DNA of 64,000 nt from Burkholderiaceae bacterium. GTDB lineage: Bacteria > Pseudomonadota > Gammaproteobacteria > Burkholderiales > Burkholderiaceae_C. The position numbers and the translations under genes are program-made. Positions 31,310 through 40,270 of the stretch are shown in pieces (positions within the stretch are counted from its first letter, which is position 1; each line of letters starts with the position of its first letter). Below the pieces are notes generated by a model that did no database searches, was not told the DNA's origin, and saw only the letters and a program-made list of their open reading frames with translations. Location of the stretch: NCBI GenBank assembly GCA_023150375.1, contig JAKLLA010000013.1, positions 62,001-126,000 of the forward strand, given 5' to 3'.

Positions 31310-32353
31310 TTACTTGAACTGGCCGAGGAAGCGCAGGTCGCCGTCGAAGAACAGGCGCAGGTCGTTGACGCCGTAGCGCAGCATGGTCAGCCGGTCCGGG
31401 CCCATGCCGAAGGCGAAGCCGATGTAGCGCTCCGGATCGAGCCCGAAGTTGCGTACCACGTTCGGGTGCACCTGGCCGGAGCCGGCCACCTCCAGCCAGC
31501 GACCCTTGAGCGGGCCGTCGGCGAAGGCGATGTCCACCTCGGCCGAAGGCTCGGTGAAGGGGAAGAAGGACGGGCGGAAGCGCAGCTGCAGGTCGTCGGT
31601 CTCGAAGAAGGTGCGGAAGAAGTCGGTGAAGACCGCCTTCAGGTCCTTGAAGGAGACGTTCTCGCCGATCCACAGGCCCTCGCACTGGTGGAACATCGGA
31701 GAGTGGGTGGCGTCGCTGTCGACCCGGTAGGTGCGCCCCGGCGCGATGACGCGGATCTCGGGCATCGGCTCCAGGCCCGCATGCCGCTGGGCGTGCACGC
31801 GCGAATAGCGCACCTGCATCGGCGAGGTGTGCGGGCGCAGGCACAGCGGGCGGCCCGCCTCGTCGTTCAGGTCGACGTAGAAGGTGTCCTGCATCGAACG
31901 CGCCGGATGGTTCTCCGGGTTGTTCAGCGCGGTGAAGCTGTACCAGTCGGTCTCGATCTCGGGGCCGTCGGCGACGTCGAACCCCATCGAGGCGAAGATC
32001 TGCTCGATGCGCTCCATGGTGCGCGACACCGGGTGCAGCCCGCCCACGCCGCGCTGGCGGCCGGGCAGCGTCACGTCCAGCGCCTCGGCCCGAAGCTGGG
32101 CCTCGAGCTGGGCGGCAGCCAGGGCCTCGCGGCGCTCGGTCAGCGCGGCCTCGATGCGGCGCTTGGTCTCGTTGATGGCGGCACCGCGGGTCTTCTTCTC
32201 TTCGGGCGTCAGCGCGGCCATGCCCTTGAGCAGCTCGGTGACGCGGCCGGACTTGCCGGTGTAGCGCGCCTTGGCGTCTTCCAGCTGGGCCGGCGTGAGC
32301 GCGGCGGCGAAATCGGCCGACGCCGCCTGGACCAGTTCTTCGAGATCGTTCAT
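31310..32353 (-). CDS. pheS: Phenylalanyl-tRNA synthetase alpha subunit
   Basis: A 347-residue class II synthetase subunit; the ATG at 32353 ([12 protein letters not shown]) fits family length. The N-terminal coiled coil (residues about 1-90) is followed by the catalytic core with [19 protein letters not shown], motif 2 (around [12 protein letters not shown]), the [17 protein letters not shown] block and motif 3 [17 protein letters not shown] near the C-terminus. It activates Phe and transfers it to tRNA-Phe. A terminator lies 57-84 nt upstream of its start, so it may be controlled by read-through from rplT or by its own promoter. Confidence 0.97.
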   Translation of the reverse strand: MNDLEELVQAASADFAAALTPAQLEDAKARYTGKSGRVTELLKGMAALTPEEKKTRGAAINETKRRIEAALTERREALAAAQLEAQLRAEALDVTLPGRQRGVGGLHPVSRTMERIEQIFASMGFDVADGPEIETDWYSFTALNNPENHPARSMQDTFYVDLNDEAGRPLCLRPHTSPMQVRYSRVHAQRHAGLEPMPEIRVIAPGRTYRVDSDATHSPMFHQCEGLWIGENVSFKDLKAVFTDFFRTFFETDDLQLRFRPSFFPFTEPSAEVDIAFADGPLKGRWLEVAGSGQVHPNVVRNFGLDPERYIGFAFGMGPDRLTMLRYGVNDLRLFFDGDLRFLGQFK

Positions 32354-32409
32354 GACGGGACGTTCTGAATCCGTTGCCCGCCACAGCCACCGGGCCGCGC
32401 TGCGGGCAG

Positions 32410-32437
32410 AAAAAAAGGCCGAACGGTGTCGGCCTTT
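32410..32437 (-). terminator. Terminator or attenuator between rplT and pheS
   Basis: Stem arms at 32414-32422 and 32429-32437 (AAAGGCCGA / TCGGCCTTT) with a 6-nt loop. On the minus strand the stem is followed by seven T (32410-32416 on plus). A second dyad (GGCTGGC/GCCAGCC) lies just upstream in the transcript. I found no Phe-rich leader peptide, so a PheM-type attenuator is not supported. Confidence 0.85.
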
Positions 32438-32481
32438 CCAGGTCGCGCGGGCTGGCAAGCCAGCCTGTCACGACGAGTCAC

Positions 32482-32838
32482 TCAAGCGAGCTGGGCCTTC
32501 ACCTGATTCACGATGCTGCCGAAACCGGCGGGATCGTTGACGGCCAGATCGGCCAGCACCTTGCGGTCCACTTCGATGTTGGCCTTCTTCAGGCCCGCCA
32601 TGAAGCGGCTGTAGGTCAGGCCGAGCGCACGGCTGGCGGCGTTGATACGTGCGATCCACAGGCGGCGGAACTCACGCTTCTTGGCACGACGGTCACGGTA
32701 GGCGTACTGGCCCGCCTTCATCACCGCCTGCTTGGCGATGCGATAGACGTTCTTGCGACGACCCCGGAAGCCCTTGGCCAGGGCCAGGACCTTCTTGTGA
32801 CGGGCATGAGCGGTAACACCACGTTTGACGCGAGGCAT
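32482..32838 (-). CDS. rplT: 50S ribosomal protein L20
   Basis: A 118-residue basic protein with the standard opening [24 protein letters not shown], then [29 protein letters not shown] and the C-terminal globular part ([23 protein letters not shown]). It binds 23S rRNA and is needed early in 50S assembly. It sits in the infC-rpmI-rplT operon 27 nt after rpmI. In E. coli L20 represses translation of this operon; the sequence here does not show a clear site. Confidence 0.98.
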   Translation of the reverse strand: MPRVKRGVTAHARHKKVLALAKGFRGRRKNVYRIAKQAVMKAGQYAYRDRRAKKREFRRLWIARINAASRALGLTYSRFMAGLKKANIEVDRKVLADLAVNDPAGFGSIVNQVKAQLA

Positions 32839-32865
32839 GTGTCGACTCCTTCAGGACGTGGTGGA

Positions 32866-33069
32866 TCAGAGACCGGCGAACGGCAGCATCTGTGCGATGT
32901 GACCCATGTTGGTCTCATGCACATTCACCGCACCGCGCAGCTGACGCTTGTTCTTGGTGGTCTTCTTCGTCAGGATGTGACGCTTGAAGGCCTGGCCCCG
33001 CTTGACGGTGCCACCAGGACGCACGCGAAAGCGCTTTTTCGCGCTGCTCTTGGTCTTCATCTTGGGCAT
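32866..33069 (-). CDS. rpmI: 50S ribosomal protein L35
   Basis: A 67-residue basic protein starting [20 protein letters not shown], the usual L35 N-terminus, followed by [24 protein letters not shown]. Length and sequence are normal. It lies between infC and rplT. AGGAGCAG (on the minus strand, immediately upstream) acts as the ribosome binding site. A 146-nt spacer separates it from infC and may hold regulatory RNA structure. Confidence 0.97.
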   Translation of the reverse strand: MPKMKTKSSAKKRFRVRPGGTVKRGQAFKRHILTKKTTKNKRQLRGAVNVHETNMGHIAQMLPFAGL

Positions 33070-33215
33070 GACTGCTCCTTCTGCTTGTTCCCGTACGGCG
33101 CCGCGAAACCAATCGCGATCTTGGGAGCCGACGGGCACCGGGTGGCGGCAGCGACCAGACCGCCGCCTCCTCGTCCTTCGTTCGAGTCCGACCACTTCAG
33201 CGGCCGGACATCGAA

Positions 33216-33764
33216 TCACTTCTTCTTCTTCGGGCCCAGCACCATGATCATCTGGCGCCCTTCGAGCTTGGGCATGTGCTCCACCAGCGAAACGTCGGCC
33301 AGCTCGTCGCGGATGCGCTCGAGCAATCGCATGCCGATGTCCTGATGCGTGATCTCGCGGCCACGGAATCGCAGCGTCACCTTGCCCTTGTCGCCATCTT
33401 CCAGGAAGCGACGCAGGTTGCGCATCTTGATGTTGTAGTCGCCTTCGTCCGTACCCGGGCGGAACTTGACTTCCTTGACGTCGATGACGTGCTGCTTGGC
33501 CTTGGCCTCGGCCGCCTTCTTCTGCTCCTGATACTTGAACTTGCCATAGTCCATCAGGCGGCAGACCGGCGGCTGCGCAGTCGGCGCGATTTCCACGAGA
33601 TCCACATCGTGCTCGGCCGACAGGCGCAGAGCCTCCTGGATGCTCACGATGCCCAGGGGCTCGTTCTCCGGCCCGTTCAGGCGCACTTCGAGCGCGGTGA
33701 TCTCGCGGTTCAGGCGGTGCTTGCGCTCGGCATTGGGAATGCGCCGATCAAGAAAGGTAGCGAT
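33216..33764 (-). CDS. infC: Translation initiation factor IF-3, probable ATC start
   Basis: A 182-residue protein if it starts at ATC 33764. The first in-frame ATG (33785) lies inside the Shine-Dalgarno region and gives an odd N-terminus, whereas GGAGG (33774-33778) is 9 nt before the ATC, and the product then begins (M)[10 protein letters not shown]. infC genes are well known for non-standard ATT/ATC starts, which allow IF-3 to limit its own synthesis. Family blocks: [37 protein letters not shown], and the C-terminal domain with [28 protein letters not shown]. It ends in PKKKK. IF-3 binds the 30S subunit and proofreads initiator tRNA pairing. Confidence 0.93.
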   Translation of the reverse strand: MATFLDRRIPNAERKHRLNREITALEVRLNGPENEPLGIVSIQEALRLSAEHDVDLVEIAPTAQPPVCRLMDYGKFKYQEQKKAAEAKAKQHVIDVKEVKFRPGTDEGDYNIKMRNLRRFLEDGDKGKVTLRFRGREITHQDIGMRLLERIRDELADVSLVEHMPKLEGRQMIMVLGPKKKK

Positions 33765-33839
33765 GGTCCAAGTCCTCCAGGGCATCAGGCCCGATGATCC
33801 ATGCAGCGCACCCCGGCGAACCGGCAGCCCGCTGCCACC

Positions 33840-35753
33840 TCAATGGTGCAGCTCGACTGCGAGCTTCTGGGAGAAGGCCTCGAGGGCCATCACACCGAGA
33901 TCCTGGTTGCCTCGGGCGCGCACCGCAACGGCTCCGGAGGCCTTTTCCTTGTCACCGACAACGAGCAGGTACGGAACCTTTTGCAAAGAATGCTCCCGTA
34001 TTTTATACGTGATCTTTTCGTTGCGCAAATCGACTGCCACCCTAAGTCCTTGTTTTTGCAGCTCTTTGGCCACATCCCGGACATAGTCGGCCTGACCGTC
34101 GGTGATGTTGAGCACCACCACCTGGGTCGGCGCCAGCCACAGCGGCAGCGCGCCGGCATGCTCTTCGATCAGGATGCCGATGAAGCGCTCCAGGCTGCCG
34201 AGGATCGCGCGGTGCAGCATCACCGGGTGCTGACGCTCGCCGGACTCGGCGACGAACTCGGCGCCCAGCCGCTCGGGCAGCGAGAAGTCGACCTGGATCG
34301 TGCCGCACTGCCAATGGCGGCCCAGCGCATCCTTCAGGGTGTATTCGATCTTCGGCCCGTAGAAGGCACCCTCTCCGGGCGAGATCTCGAACTCGCAACC
34401 GGAATGGCGCAGGCTGGCGATCAGGGCCGCCTCGGCCTTGTCCCAGAGGTCGTCCGAGCCGATGCGCTTGTCGGGCCGCGTGGCCACCTTGTAGAGGATC
34501 TCGGTGAAGCCGAAGTCCGCATACACCTTCTTCAGCAGCGCGGTGAAGGCGTCGCACTCCGGCAGGATCTGGTCCTCGGTGCAGAAGATGTGGCCGTCGT
34601 CCTGCGTGAAGCCGCGCACCCGCATGATGCCGTGCAGGCCGCCGGTGGGCTCGTTGCGGTGGCAGGCACCGAACTCGCCGTAGCGCAGCGGCAGATCACG
34701 GTAGCTCTTGATGCCCTGCTTGTAGATCAGGATGTGGCCGGGGCAGTTCATCGGCTTGAGCGCGTAGTCGCGCTTCTCCGACTCCGTGGTGAACATGTTC
34801 TCCCGGTACTTGTCCCAGTGGCCGGTCTTCTCCCACAGGCTCCTGTCCAGGATCTGCGGCCCCTTGACCTCGTGGTAGCCGTTGTCGCGGTAGACGCGAC
34901 GCATGTACTGCTCGACCTCCTGCCAGATCGCCCAGCCCTTGGGATGCCAGAACACCGTGCCAGGCGAATGCTCGTCGAGGTGGAACAGGTCGAGTTCGCG
35001 CCCGAGCCGGCGGTGGTCGCGCTTCTCGGCCTCCTCGAGCATCGTCAGGTACTTCTGCAGGTCGTCCTTGGTCGCCCAGGCGGTGCCGTAGACGCGCTGC
35101 AGCATCTCGTTGCGGTGGTCGCCGCGCCAGTACGCGCCGGCCACCTTCATCAGCTTGAAGAACTTCAGCTTGCCGGTGGAGGGCACGTGCGGGCCGCGGC
35201 ACAGGTCGGTGAAGCTGCCCTCGGCGTACAGCGACACGTCCTCGCCGGCAGGGATGCTCTCGATGATCTCGGCCTTGTAGGCCTCGCCGATGGACTTGAA
35301 GTAGGCCACCGCCTCGTCGCGCGGCAGCACGCGGCGCTGCACCGGCTCGTCGCGGGCCGCCAGTTCGGCCATCTTCTTCTCGATCGCGGCCAGGTCCTCC
35401 GGCGTGAAGGGGCGCTTGTACGAGAAGTCGTAATAGAAGCCGTGCTCGATGGTCGGGCCGATCGTCACCTGCGCGTCGGGGAACAGCTCCTTGACCGCGT
35501 AGGCCAGCAGGTGCGCCGTCGAGTGGCGGATCAGGTCCAGGCCGTCGGCGTCGCGGGCAGTGACGATGGACAGGGCCGAGTCGGCCTCGATGCGATGGCT
35601 CAGGTCGACCAGGCGGGCCGACGCCCCGCTGCCGATGCGGCCGGCCAGCGCCGCCTTGGCCAGGCCGGCGCCGATGGAGGCAGCCACCTCGCCGACCGTG
35701 ACCGGGCCGTCGAACTCCCGACGCGAACCGTCGGGCAACTGGATGGAAATCAT
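33840..35753 (-). CDS. thrS: Threonyl-tRNA synthetase
   Basis: A 637-residue class II synthetase from ATG 35753 ([20 protein letters not shown]). Domains: N-terminal TGS (about 1-60), editing domain with the [11 protein letters not shown] zinc/editing motif (about 65-225), catalytic core with [20 protein letters not shown] leading into it, [12 protein letters not shown] and [24 protein letters not shown] (motif 2), [22 protein letters not shown] (motif 3), and a C-terminal anticodon-binding domain. It charges tRNA-Thr and heads the thrS-infC-rpmI-rplT-pheST-ihfA run. The 5' region carries a Thr-rich leader peptide and an intrinsic terminator. Confidence 0.97.
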   Translation of the reverse strand: MISIQLPDGSRREFDGPVTVGEVAASIGAGLAKAALAGRIGSGASARLVDLSHRIEADSALSIVTARDADGLDLIRHSTAHLLAYAVKELFPDAQVTIGPTIEHGFYYDFSYKRPFTPEDLAAIEKKMAELAARDEPVQRRVLPRDEAVAYFKSIGEAYKAEIIESIPAGEDVSLYAEGSFTDLCRGPHVPSTGKLKFFKLMKVAGAYWRGDHRNEMLQRVYGTAWATKDDLQKYLTMLEEAEKRDHRRLGRELDLFHLDEHSPGTVFWHPKGWAIWQEVEQYMRRVYRDNGYHEVKGPQILDRSLWEKTGHWDKYRENMFTTESEKRDYALKPMNCPGHILIYKQGIKSYRDLPLRYGEFGACHRNEPTGGLHGIMRVRGFTQDDGHIFCTEDQILPECDAFTALLKKVYADFGFTEILYKVATRPDKRIGSDDLWDKAEAALIASLRHSGCEFEISPGEGAFYGPKIEYTLKDALGRHWQCGTIQVDFSLPERLGAEFVAESGERQHPVMLHRAILGSLERFIGILIEEHAGALPLWLAPTQVVVLNITDGQADYVRDVAKELQKQGLRVAVDLRNEKITYKIREHSLQKVPYLLVVGDKEKASGAVAVRARGNQDLGVMALEAFSQKLAVELHH

Positions 35754-35799
35754 GCGGAGTCCTTTCGTCGCGGCCCGCGCCAGCCGCTGATCAGGCAAG

Positions 35800-35824
35800 A
35801 AAAAAGCGCGGCGGTCGCCGCGCT
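35800..35824 (-). terminator. Attenuator-type terminator in the thrS leader
   Basis: Stem arms 35805-35812 and 35817-35824 (AGCGCGGC / GCCGCGCT, palindromic in type) with a GGTC loop on plus; on the minus strand six T follow. It ends 46 nt before the thrS ATG and 45 nt after the stop of the Thr-rich leader peptide. A competing pairing is available between 35855-35862 and 35813-35820 (8 bp with one mismatch), which would break the terminator. Confidence 0.8.
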
Positions 35825-35868
35825 GATCTCTGGAGAAAGGTGTACGTGCGAGAACGGCGGCCGACCGA

Positions 35869-35919
35869 CTAGCCCTCGGTGGAGGCAGTCAAGGGGGCAG
35901 TGCTCGTTCGCGGTGTCAT
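35869..35919 (-). CDS. Threonine-rich leader peptide of thrS (predicted)
   Basis: A 16-codon frame upstream of thrS encoding [16 protein letters not shown] and ending in TAG. Five of the 16 residues are Thr, using ACA, ACG, ACT, ACT and ACC. A weak AAAGG lies 10 nt before the ATG. Downstream in the transcript come a possible antiterminator arm (35855-35862) and a strong intrinsic terminator. The order matches ribosome-mediated attenuation, in which stalling at Thr codons when charged tRNA-Thr is scarce would favour antitermination and raise ThrRS synthesis. This mechanism is inferred; I know of thrL-type leaders for biosynthetic operons but not of an established case for thrS in this group. 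Confidence 0.6.
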   Translation of the reverse strand: MTPRTSTAPLTASTEG

Positions 35920-35985
35920 AACCGGGTTGCCTTTCTCGTCCTTGCTCGTGGATCGGAGCCGGCATTTTAAGGCGCGGGAAGCGAA

Positions 35986-36009
35986 AAAGCCCGGCCGTGG
36001 CCGGGCTTT
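35986..36009 (-). terminator. aceA: Terminator after isocitrate lyase gene
   Basis: A perfect 11-bp stem, AAAGCCCGGCC (35986-35996) with GGCCGGGCTTT (35999-36009). On the minus strand it continues with extra T residues before CGC, so it ends aceA transcription. The A/T ends make it potentially bidirectional. Confidence 0.88.
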
Positions 36010-36060
36010 GTGCGCGGGCGGGCGGGAATCGGGCCCGCCGCCGCCGATCCTCCAGGCGGA

Positions 36061-37377
36061 TCAGTGGAACTGCTCTTCCTCGGTCGAGCCGGTCAGGGCC
36101 TTCACGGAGGACGAACCGCCCTGAATCACCGTGGTCACGTCGTCGAAGTAGCCCGCGCCGACTTCCTGCTGGTGCGACACGAAGGTGTAGCCCTTCTCGC
36201 GTGCGGCGAATTCCGGCTCCTGCACCATCTCGGTGTAGTGCTTCATGCCTTCGCCACGGGCGTAGGCGTGGGCAAACTGGAACGTGTTGTACCAGTTGAT
36301 GTGGATGCCCGCCAGGGTGATGAACTGGTACTTGTAGCCCAGCGCGCTCAGCTCTTCCTGGAAGGAAGCGATCTGGCTGTCGTTCAGGTTCTTCTTCCAG
36401 TTGAACGACGGCGAGCAGTTGTAGCTCAGCAGCTTGCCCGGGCAGGACGCATGCACGGCCTGGGCGAACTCGCGGGCGAAGCCGATGTCGGGCACGCCGG
36501 TCTCGCACCACACCAGGTCGGCGTAGGGCGCGTAGGCCACACCCCGGCTGATGGCCTGCTCCAGACCGTTCTTGACGCGGTAGAAGCCCTCCTGGGTGCG
36601 CTCACCGGTCAGGAAGGGACGGTCGTTGGCGTCGTGGTCGCTGGTGATCAGGTTGGCGGCTTCCGCGTCGGTACGAGCCAGCACGATGGTGGGCACGCCC
36701 ATCACGTCGGCGGCGAAGCGCGCGGCGATCAGCTTCTCGATCGCTTCCTGCGTCGGCACCAGCACCTTGCCACCCATGTGGCCGCACTTCTTCACCGCGG
36801 CCAGCTGGTCTTCGAAGTGAACGCCGGCGGCACCCGCGGCGATCATGTTCTTCATCAGCTCGAAGGCGTTGAGCACGCCGCCGAAGCCGGCTTCCGCGTC
36901 AGCGACGATCGGCAGGAAGTAGTCGACGAAGCCCTCGTCGCCGGGGCCGATGCCACGGCTCCACTGGATCTCGTCGGCACGCTTGAAGGTGTTGTTGATG
37001 CGACGCACCATCGTCGGCACCGAGTCGTAGGCGTACAGCGACTGGTCCGGGTACATCGTCTCGGAGGTGTTGCCGTCGGCGGCCACCTGCCAGCCCGACA
37101 GGTACACCGCTTCCAGGCCGGCCTTGGCCTGCTGCATCGCCTGGCCGGCGGTGATCGCGCCGAAGGCGTTCACGTAGCCCTTCTTGGCGCCGCCGTTGAC
37201 CTTTTCCCACAGCTTCTCGGCACCGCGCTTGGCCAGCGTGTACTCGGGCTGCAGGCTGCCACGCAGGCGCACCACGTCGGCGGCGCTGTAGCCGCGCTTG
37301 ACGAGCTTCCAGCGGGGGTTGGTTTCCCAGTCGGTGATCAGGGCGTCGATCTGTTGCTGGCGGGTCGGTTGCGTCAT
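36061..37377 (-). CDS. aceA: Isocitrate lyase
   Basis: A 438-residue enzyme. The catalytic loop KKCGH is at residues 196-200 (C198), with [30 protein letters not shown] and [14 protein letters not shown] as substrate/Mg-binding blocks and [10 protein letters not shown] as a late active-site segment. It cleaves isocitrate to glyoxylate and succinate, the first step of the glyoxylate shunt, allowing growth on acetate or fatty acids. Length matches the short (about 430 residue) isocitrate lyase subfamily. No malate synthase gene is in the window. A 26-bp palindrome 79 nt upstream of the start is the likely operator. Confidence 0.97.
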   Translation of the reverse strand: MTQPTRQQQIDALITDWETNPRWKLVKRGYSAADVVRLRGSLQPEYTLAKRGAEKLWEKVNGGAKKGYVNAFGAITAGQAMQQAKAGLEAVYLSGWQVAADGNTSETMYPDQSLYAYDSVPTMVRRINNTFKRADEIQWSRGIGPGDEGFVDYFLPIVADAEAGFGGVLNAFELMKNMIAAGAAGVHFEDQLAAVKKCGHMGGKVLVPTQEAIEKLIAARFAADVMGVPTIVLARTDAEAANLITSDHDANDRPFLTGERTQEGFYRVKNGLEQAISRGVAYAPYADLVWCETGVPDIGFAREFAQAVHASCPGKLLSYNCSPSFNWKKNLNDSQIASFQEELSALGYKYQFITLAGIHINWYNTFQFAHAYARGEGMKHYTEMVQEPEFAAREKGYTFVSHQQEVGAGYFDDVTTVIQGGSSSVKALTGSTEEEQFH

Positions 37378-37455
37378 GGAAGACCTCCGGAACGGTTGGG
37401 AGAAGAAGACCTGAGATGGGCGAGAGCATACCGGCGCAAGGCGGCGCAGGGAAGG

Positions 37456-37481
37456 ACTTATGTCTTATATAAGACATAAGT
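37456..37481. promoter_or_regulatory. 26-bp perfect palindrome upstream of aceA
   Basis: The half-site ACTTATGTCTTAT (37456-37468) is followed immediately by its exact reverse complement (37469-37481). It stands out as an AT-rich block in GC-rich DNA. TCTTATATAAGA-type palindromes before acetate or propionate genes are, to my recollection, seen in other betaproteobacteria. The next 80 nt contain further dyads, TTTTGC-GAT-GCAAAA (about 37519-37533) and TTTCCCA-CGA-TGGGAAA, so the aceA/speB intergenic region is rich in likely regulator sites. Confidence 0.75.
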
Positions 37482-37753
37482 GTCGACGCAATGAAATCAA
37501 AGACTTGCGTACGATTTTTTGCGATGCAAAATTCTGTTTCCCACGATGGGAAAAATTGTGGCGCCGCAGCATTCCATGATTTCATGATGCGGAATGCCAT
37601 TCGCACCCGTGAAAACCCTGAATCGGCACGGCCAGCACCGGACGCCCCTTCCGGGCGCCCGGATCGCTGGCATCCTTCGGGAACACGGCCTCCCGCCGTG
37701 GCCGGGGAATCGGCCTGCACCGGCTCTCCCGCCTGACCCGTCCGAACGCCGCC

Positions 37754-38737
37754 ATGACCGACTTCGCCTACCGCAGTGCCGCCCACTTCCTGAAGGCACC
37801 CGACGCCACCGCCACCCATCGCTACGCCGTGGCAGGCATCGCCTGGGACGGTGCGGTGACGAACCGGCCGGGCGCGCGCTTCGGCCCGCGGGCGATCCGG
37901 CAGGCCAGCCACATGCTCTGCGACGGCATCCACCCGCTGTTCGATGTCAGCCCGCTGACCGGACCGGGGGGCGCCTCCTGCCTGGGCGACCTGGGCGACC
38001 TGCCGCTGCCCAATACCTCGCTGGAACGCCTGCGCACCGCCCTGGAGACGCAGGCGGCCGACCTGCTGCCTCGCCACCACATGCTCTGGCTGGGCGGCGA
38101 CCATGCGGTCACGCTCAGCCTGCTGCGCGCCTACCGGCGCTGGCTCGGCCGGCCGCTGGCGGTGCTGCATTTCGACGCCCACTGCGACACCTGGGGCGAC
38201 CATTTCGGCGAACCCAGCGGGCACGGCACCTGGGTGCGCGAGGCCTTCGAGGAGGGCTTGGTGGAGCCTGCCCTCTTCACGCAGGTCGGCATCCGCTCCG
38301 CGGGCGAGCGTACGGCGCGCGAGTACGTCACCGACCACGGCGGGCGCATCCACACGGCACGCGCCCTGCGCGGGCTGGACGGTACGGCCCTGGCGGCCCG
38401 GGTGATCGACGATCTGACCACCCGCTGGTCGGCAGCGGGCCGCCCGCCGCTCTACATGAGCCTGGACATCGACTGCCTCGATCCGGCCTTCGCGCCCGGC
38501 ACCGGCACGCCCGAACCCGGTGGCCTGCACAGCACGCAGCTGCTGACCCTGCTGGAAGCCGCCGCCCCGCTGCCCTGGGTGGGTATGGACTGCGTCGAAG
38601 TGGCCCCGCCCTACGACCATGCGGAAATCACCTCCCTGGCTGCCGCGACCCTGGTCTGGACCTACCTCTGCGGGCGCATCCACCACGACGGGCCGTCGCA
38701 GGCGCCGGCCCTGTCGGCGGCGCACCACAGCGGCTGA
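37754..38737 (+). CDS. speB: Ureohydrolase, agmatinase type
   Basis: A 327-residue arginase-superfamily enzyme. The binuclear manganese ligands are present: GGDHAVT, FDAHCDTWGDHFG and SLDIDCLDPAFAPGTGTPEPGG. Agmatinase releases urea from agmatine to give putrescine, which fits the downstream putrescine transport and degradation genes. The position of Cys in DAHCDT and the overall similarity also allow a guanidinobutyrase or related guanidino-acid hydrolase, so substrate is inferred from context. It is divergent from aceA. Confidence 0.8.
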   Translation: MTDFAYRSAAHFLKAPDATATHRYAVAGIAWDGAVTNRPGARFGPRAIRQASHMLCDGIHPLFDVSPLTGPGGASCLGDLGDLPLPNTSLERLRTALETQAADLLPRHHMLWLGGDHAVTLSLLRAYRRWLGRPLAVLHFDAHCDTWGDHFGEPSGHGTWVREAFEEGLVEPALFTQVGIRSAGERTAREYVTDHGGRIHTARALRGLDGTALAARVIDDLTTRWSAAGRPPLYMSLDIDCLDPAFAPGTGTPEPGGLHSTQLLTLLEAAAPLPWVGMDCVEVAPPYDHAEITSLAAATLVWTYLCGRIHHDGPSQAPALSAAHHSG

Positions 38738-38903
38738 ACCTGCCGCGCCCCGAACGCGGCCGGCCCGGCCGCGCCGATGCCCCACCCTGGCGTCCGTCAT
38801 ACCTGCGCCCGCCCTATCGCGGTGCCACCCGGCCGGCGGCTGCACCGGATCGTGGCAGCGCGACGACCTGACTCGAGGCCTGGCCAGCTCCCCTCGCCGG
38901 AGC

Positions 38904-38917
38904 TTGATATTGCGCAA
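38904..38917 (+). promoter_or_regulatory. FNR/DNR-like box upstream of hemerythrin gene
   Basis: TTGAT, four bases, CGCAA (38904-38917) matches the FNR-family consensus TTGATN4ATCAA except at two positions of the right half. It ends 69 nt before the hemerythrin start. The 249-nt spacer after the ureohydrolase gene otherwise holds no gene. Confidence 0.4.
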
Positions 38918-38986
38918 CCACCGCTGCTGCACCGCGACAAGAATGTGCCATCGCCCCGCACCCGGGGAGCACCACCGGAGTCCACC

Positions 38987-39526
38987 ATGTCCCTGCAAGC
39001 CGCTGCCGCCGAGCCCGTCGCGGGCACCTCCTCCTTCGAAGCCCTGGACAGCGCCCACCGTGACGTGCTGAAGACGCTCGACCAGCTGGCCGAGCTGATC
39101 GAGCACCTCGACGACCAGGGTGTGGACGCCCGGGCGCAGACCCTGGCCGGCGAAATCGTGACCTTCTTCGGCGAGCATGCCCGCCAGCACCACGCCGACG
39201 AGGAGAAGCTGATCTTCCCGGGCCTGCTGTCCAGCGGCGACGCCGAGCTGGTGCAGCATGTGCAGCGCCTGCAGCAGGACCACGGCTGGCTCGAGGAGGA
39301 CTGGCTGGAGCTGGCCCCGCAGCTCGAGGCCGTCGCCAAGGGCTACAGCTGGTACGAGATCGACGCGCTGCGTGCCGCCCTGCCGGTGTTCAAGTCGCTG
39401 TACCTGGACCACATCGACCTGGAGGAATCGCTGATCTACCCCGAGGCCAAGCGCCGCATGGCCGCGCTGCCCGGCGCCGGCAGTGGCCGCGAAGGGGCCG
39501 CCGGACGCCGCGCCGCGCGCAACTGA
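38987..39526 (+). CDS. Hemerythrin HHE domain protein
   Basis: A 179-residue helical-bundle protein. Candidate di-iron ligands are H29 in DSAHRDVL, the histidines and glutamate of FFGEHARQHHADEEKLIFP, H in QQDHGWLEE, and DHIDLEESLIYPE near the end, following the HHE pattern. Such cytoplasmic proteins bind O2 or NO or sense redox state; some repair or protect under nitrosative stress. A possible FNR-type site upstream would fit low-oxygen control. GGAG lies 7 nt before the ATG. The last 20 residues are Gly/Arg/Ala-rich. A clear terminator follows. Confidence 0.88.
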   Translation: MSLQAAAAEPVAGTSSFEALDSAHRDVLKTLDQLAELIEHLDDQGVDARAQTLAGEIVTFFGEHARQHHADEEKLIFPGLLSSGDAELVQHVQRLQQDHGWLEEDWLELAPQLEAVAKGYSWYEIDALRAALPVFKSLYLDHIDLEESLIYPEAKRRMAALPGAGSGREGAAGRRAARN

Positions 39527-39550
39527 GCCGCCCGCCGCGCTCCCGCCAGG

Positions 39551-39576
39551 ACGGCCACCTCCGGGTGGCCGTTTTT
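39551..39576 (+). terminator. Intrinsic terminator after hemerythrin gene
   Basis: Stem ACGGCCAC (39551-39558) with GTGGCCGT (39565-39572), loop CTCCGG, then TTTT. It separates the gene from the convergent Lrp regulator. Confidence 0.9.
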
Positions 39577-39607
39577 CATGGCCGCCGGCCGACCGGCGGG
39601 CGGCCGC

Positions 39608-40087
39608 TCAGATGTTCAGTGCCGTGGTCCGCTTGACGGTGCGCAGCACCAGCATCGAGTTCAGCCGCGACACCCCGGGCAGGCGCACCAGCACCTCACT
39701 GTGCAGGCGCTCGAGGTCCTCGGCATCGCGGTAGGTGAAGCGGATCAGGTAGTCGTGGCTGCCGGCCACGTAATGGCAGTCGAGGATCGCCGGCTCCTGC
39801 CGCACCGCCTCCTCGAAGCGCGCCAGCGACTCGACCGTGGTGCGCTCCAGGTTCACGATCGTGAACGAGGTGCCGCCCTGCCCCACCGCACGCGGCTCGA
39901 GCAGCGCCACCACCTGGGCGATCACACCGGACTCCTCGAGCGCGCGCACCCGCCGCAGGCAGGCCGACGGCGACAGATGCACCCGCTGCGCCAGCTCCAC
40001 GTTGGTCAGCCGCGCATCGCGCTGCAGCTGGCGCAGGATGGCCCGGTCGATCGCATCGAGTTGCACTGCAGCGTGGAGATTCGGCAT
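39608..40087 (-). CDS. Lrp/AsnC family transcriptional regulator
   Basis: A 159-residue regulator. The N-terminal HTH is LDAIDRAILRQLQRDARLTNVELAQRVHLSPSACLRRVRALEESGVI (about residues 10-57), and the C-terminal RAM domain includes DCHYVAGSHDYLIRFTYRD. It is divergent from the omega-amino-acid transaminase gene, with 183 nt between starts. By analogy with other Lrp-type local regulators it probably controls that gene and the amine-catabolic genes after it, with an amino acid as effector. This link is inferred from position. Confidence 0.93.
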   Translation of the reverse strand: MPNLHAAVQLDAIDRAILRQLQRDARLTNVELAQRVHLSPSACLRRVRALEESGVIAQVVALLEPRAVGQGGTSFTIVNLERTTVESLARFEEAVRQEPAILDCHYVAGSHDYLIRFTYRDAEDLERLHSEVLVRLPGVSRLNSMLVLRTVKRTTALNI

Positions 40088-40270
40088 CGGATTGCGTTCC
40101 GTTCAACTTCTGCGCCATGTTATGCCAAGCGCGCGTGTCGACCGGACCCAACCTGCAACCCTGTTGCGCTGCTTCCTGCCTAGACTTCCCGGCGAGAGGT
40201 CCTGCCGGCCACGCGCCGGTGCAGGGCCGGTCACACGCAGCGGGGCGCCGGCCCCGGGAGTCCTTCGCGC

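Noticed and set aside
32354-32481. PheM-like Phe-rich leader peptide before pheS.
   Set aside because: No short ORF with repeated Phe codons exists in the 128 nt between rplT and pheS.
35754-36060. T-box riboswitch upstream of thrS.
   Set aside because: No T-box sequence or specifier-loop layout is seen; the Thr-rich ORF plus terminator explains the region better, and T-boxes are mainly a Gram-positive device.
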